DNA from: Ophthalmolycus amberensis
Taxonomy: Eukaryota; Chordata; Actinopteri; Perciformes; Zoarcidae
Length of the DNA stretch: 64,000 nucleotides
Assembly: GCA_024529925.1 (NCBI GenBank)
Contig: JAFEUB010001575.1
Span: 26,417-90,416 of the forward strand
Direction of reading: 5' to 3'
Of this stretch, positions 63,941 through 64,000 are shown piece after piece (positions within the stretch are counted from its first letter, which is position 1; each line of letters begins with the position of its first letter). The notes under the pieces were generated by a model, which saw nothing but the letters and a program-made list of their open reading frames with translations, had not been told where the DNA came from and did not search any database. Position numbers and translations under genes: made by a program.

Positions 63941-64000
<60 letters not shown>
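63941..64000. repeat. (GT)n microsatellite running off the right edge
   Basis: Pure GT dinucleotides to the last base. Confidence 0.97.

Overview
This is a piece of a vertebrate nuclear genome, almost certainly a ray-finned (teleost) fish. The evidence is split genes with GT-AG introns, fish-type L2 and Rex1-like LINEs, hAT-type miniature elements, a tRNA-derived SINE fragment and very dense (CA)n and minisatellite arrays. Three conserved genes are recognisable from their exons. SOS1 (minus strand, exons 1-9, 15972 down to 5503, continuing beyond the left edge) is a Ras guanine-nucleotide exchange factor. TMEM178 (TMEM178A-like; minus strand, four exons, 29105 down to 21584) is an ER four-span membrane protein. 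MAP4K3 (plus strand, exons 1-7, 37016 to 63365, continuing beyond the right edge) is a Ste20-family kinase. In human the same three genes are neighbours on chromosome 2p22; here the TMEM178-MAP4K3 pair is inverted relative to SOS1, and CDKL4, which lies between SOS1 and MAP4K3 in human, is not seen.

Layout. 1-5500: SOS1 intron 9, mostly a 4.1-kb array of 10-bp modules. 5503-15972: SOS1 exons, with a different tandem array in nearly every intron. 16000-21580: SOS1 promoter side, a 22-bp array split by an L2 LINE, and the downstream flank of TMEM178. 21584-29105: TMEM178; intron 3 is largely one hAT-like element with a perfect 8-bp target duplication, and intron 1 holds about 3 kb of a 21-bp repeat. 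29100-37015: intergenic space between the head-to-head TMEM178 and MAP4K3 genes, with a LINE 3' end inside a CAT-rich array, a long-inverted-repeat element, and a 33-bp array split by an L2 LINE. 37016-64000: MAP4K3, whose 14-kb intron 1 is a nest of insertions (a near-full-length Rex1-like LINE with a 9-bp target duplication and a truncated L2, both inside an older interspersed repeat). Intron 2 carries a 13-mer array, a probable solo LTR with a consensus estrogen response element, and a 3.6-kb CpG-dense array. Intron 4 has a 26-bp array split by another Rex1-like LINE.

By a rough hand sum about 29 kb (about 45%) is tandem repeat. Almost all long open frames are artefacts of repeat units that lack stop codons. 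I see no new multi-gene system. The most interesting signals are: LINEs repeatedly landing inside pre-existing arrays; a minisatellite seen before and after expansion in two copies of one repeat; UG/CA repeats abutting splice sites of signalling genes; the CpG-dense array; and single-base frame breaks in two MAP4K3 exons and at the TMEM178 start, which look like residual sequence errors but need checking.
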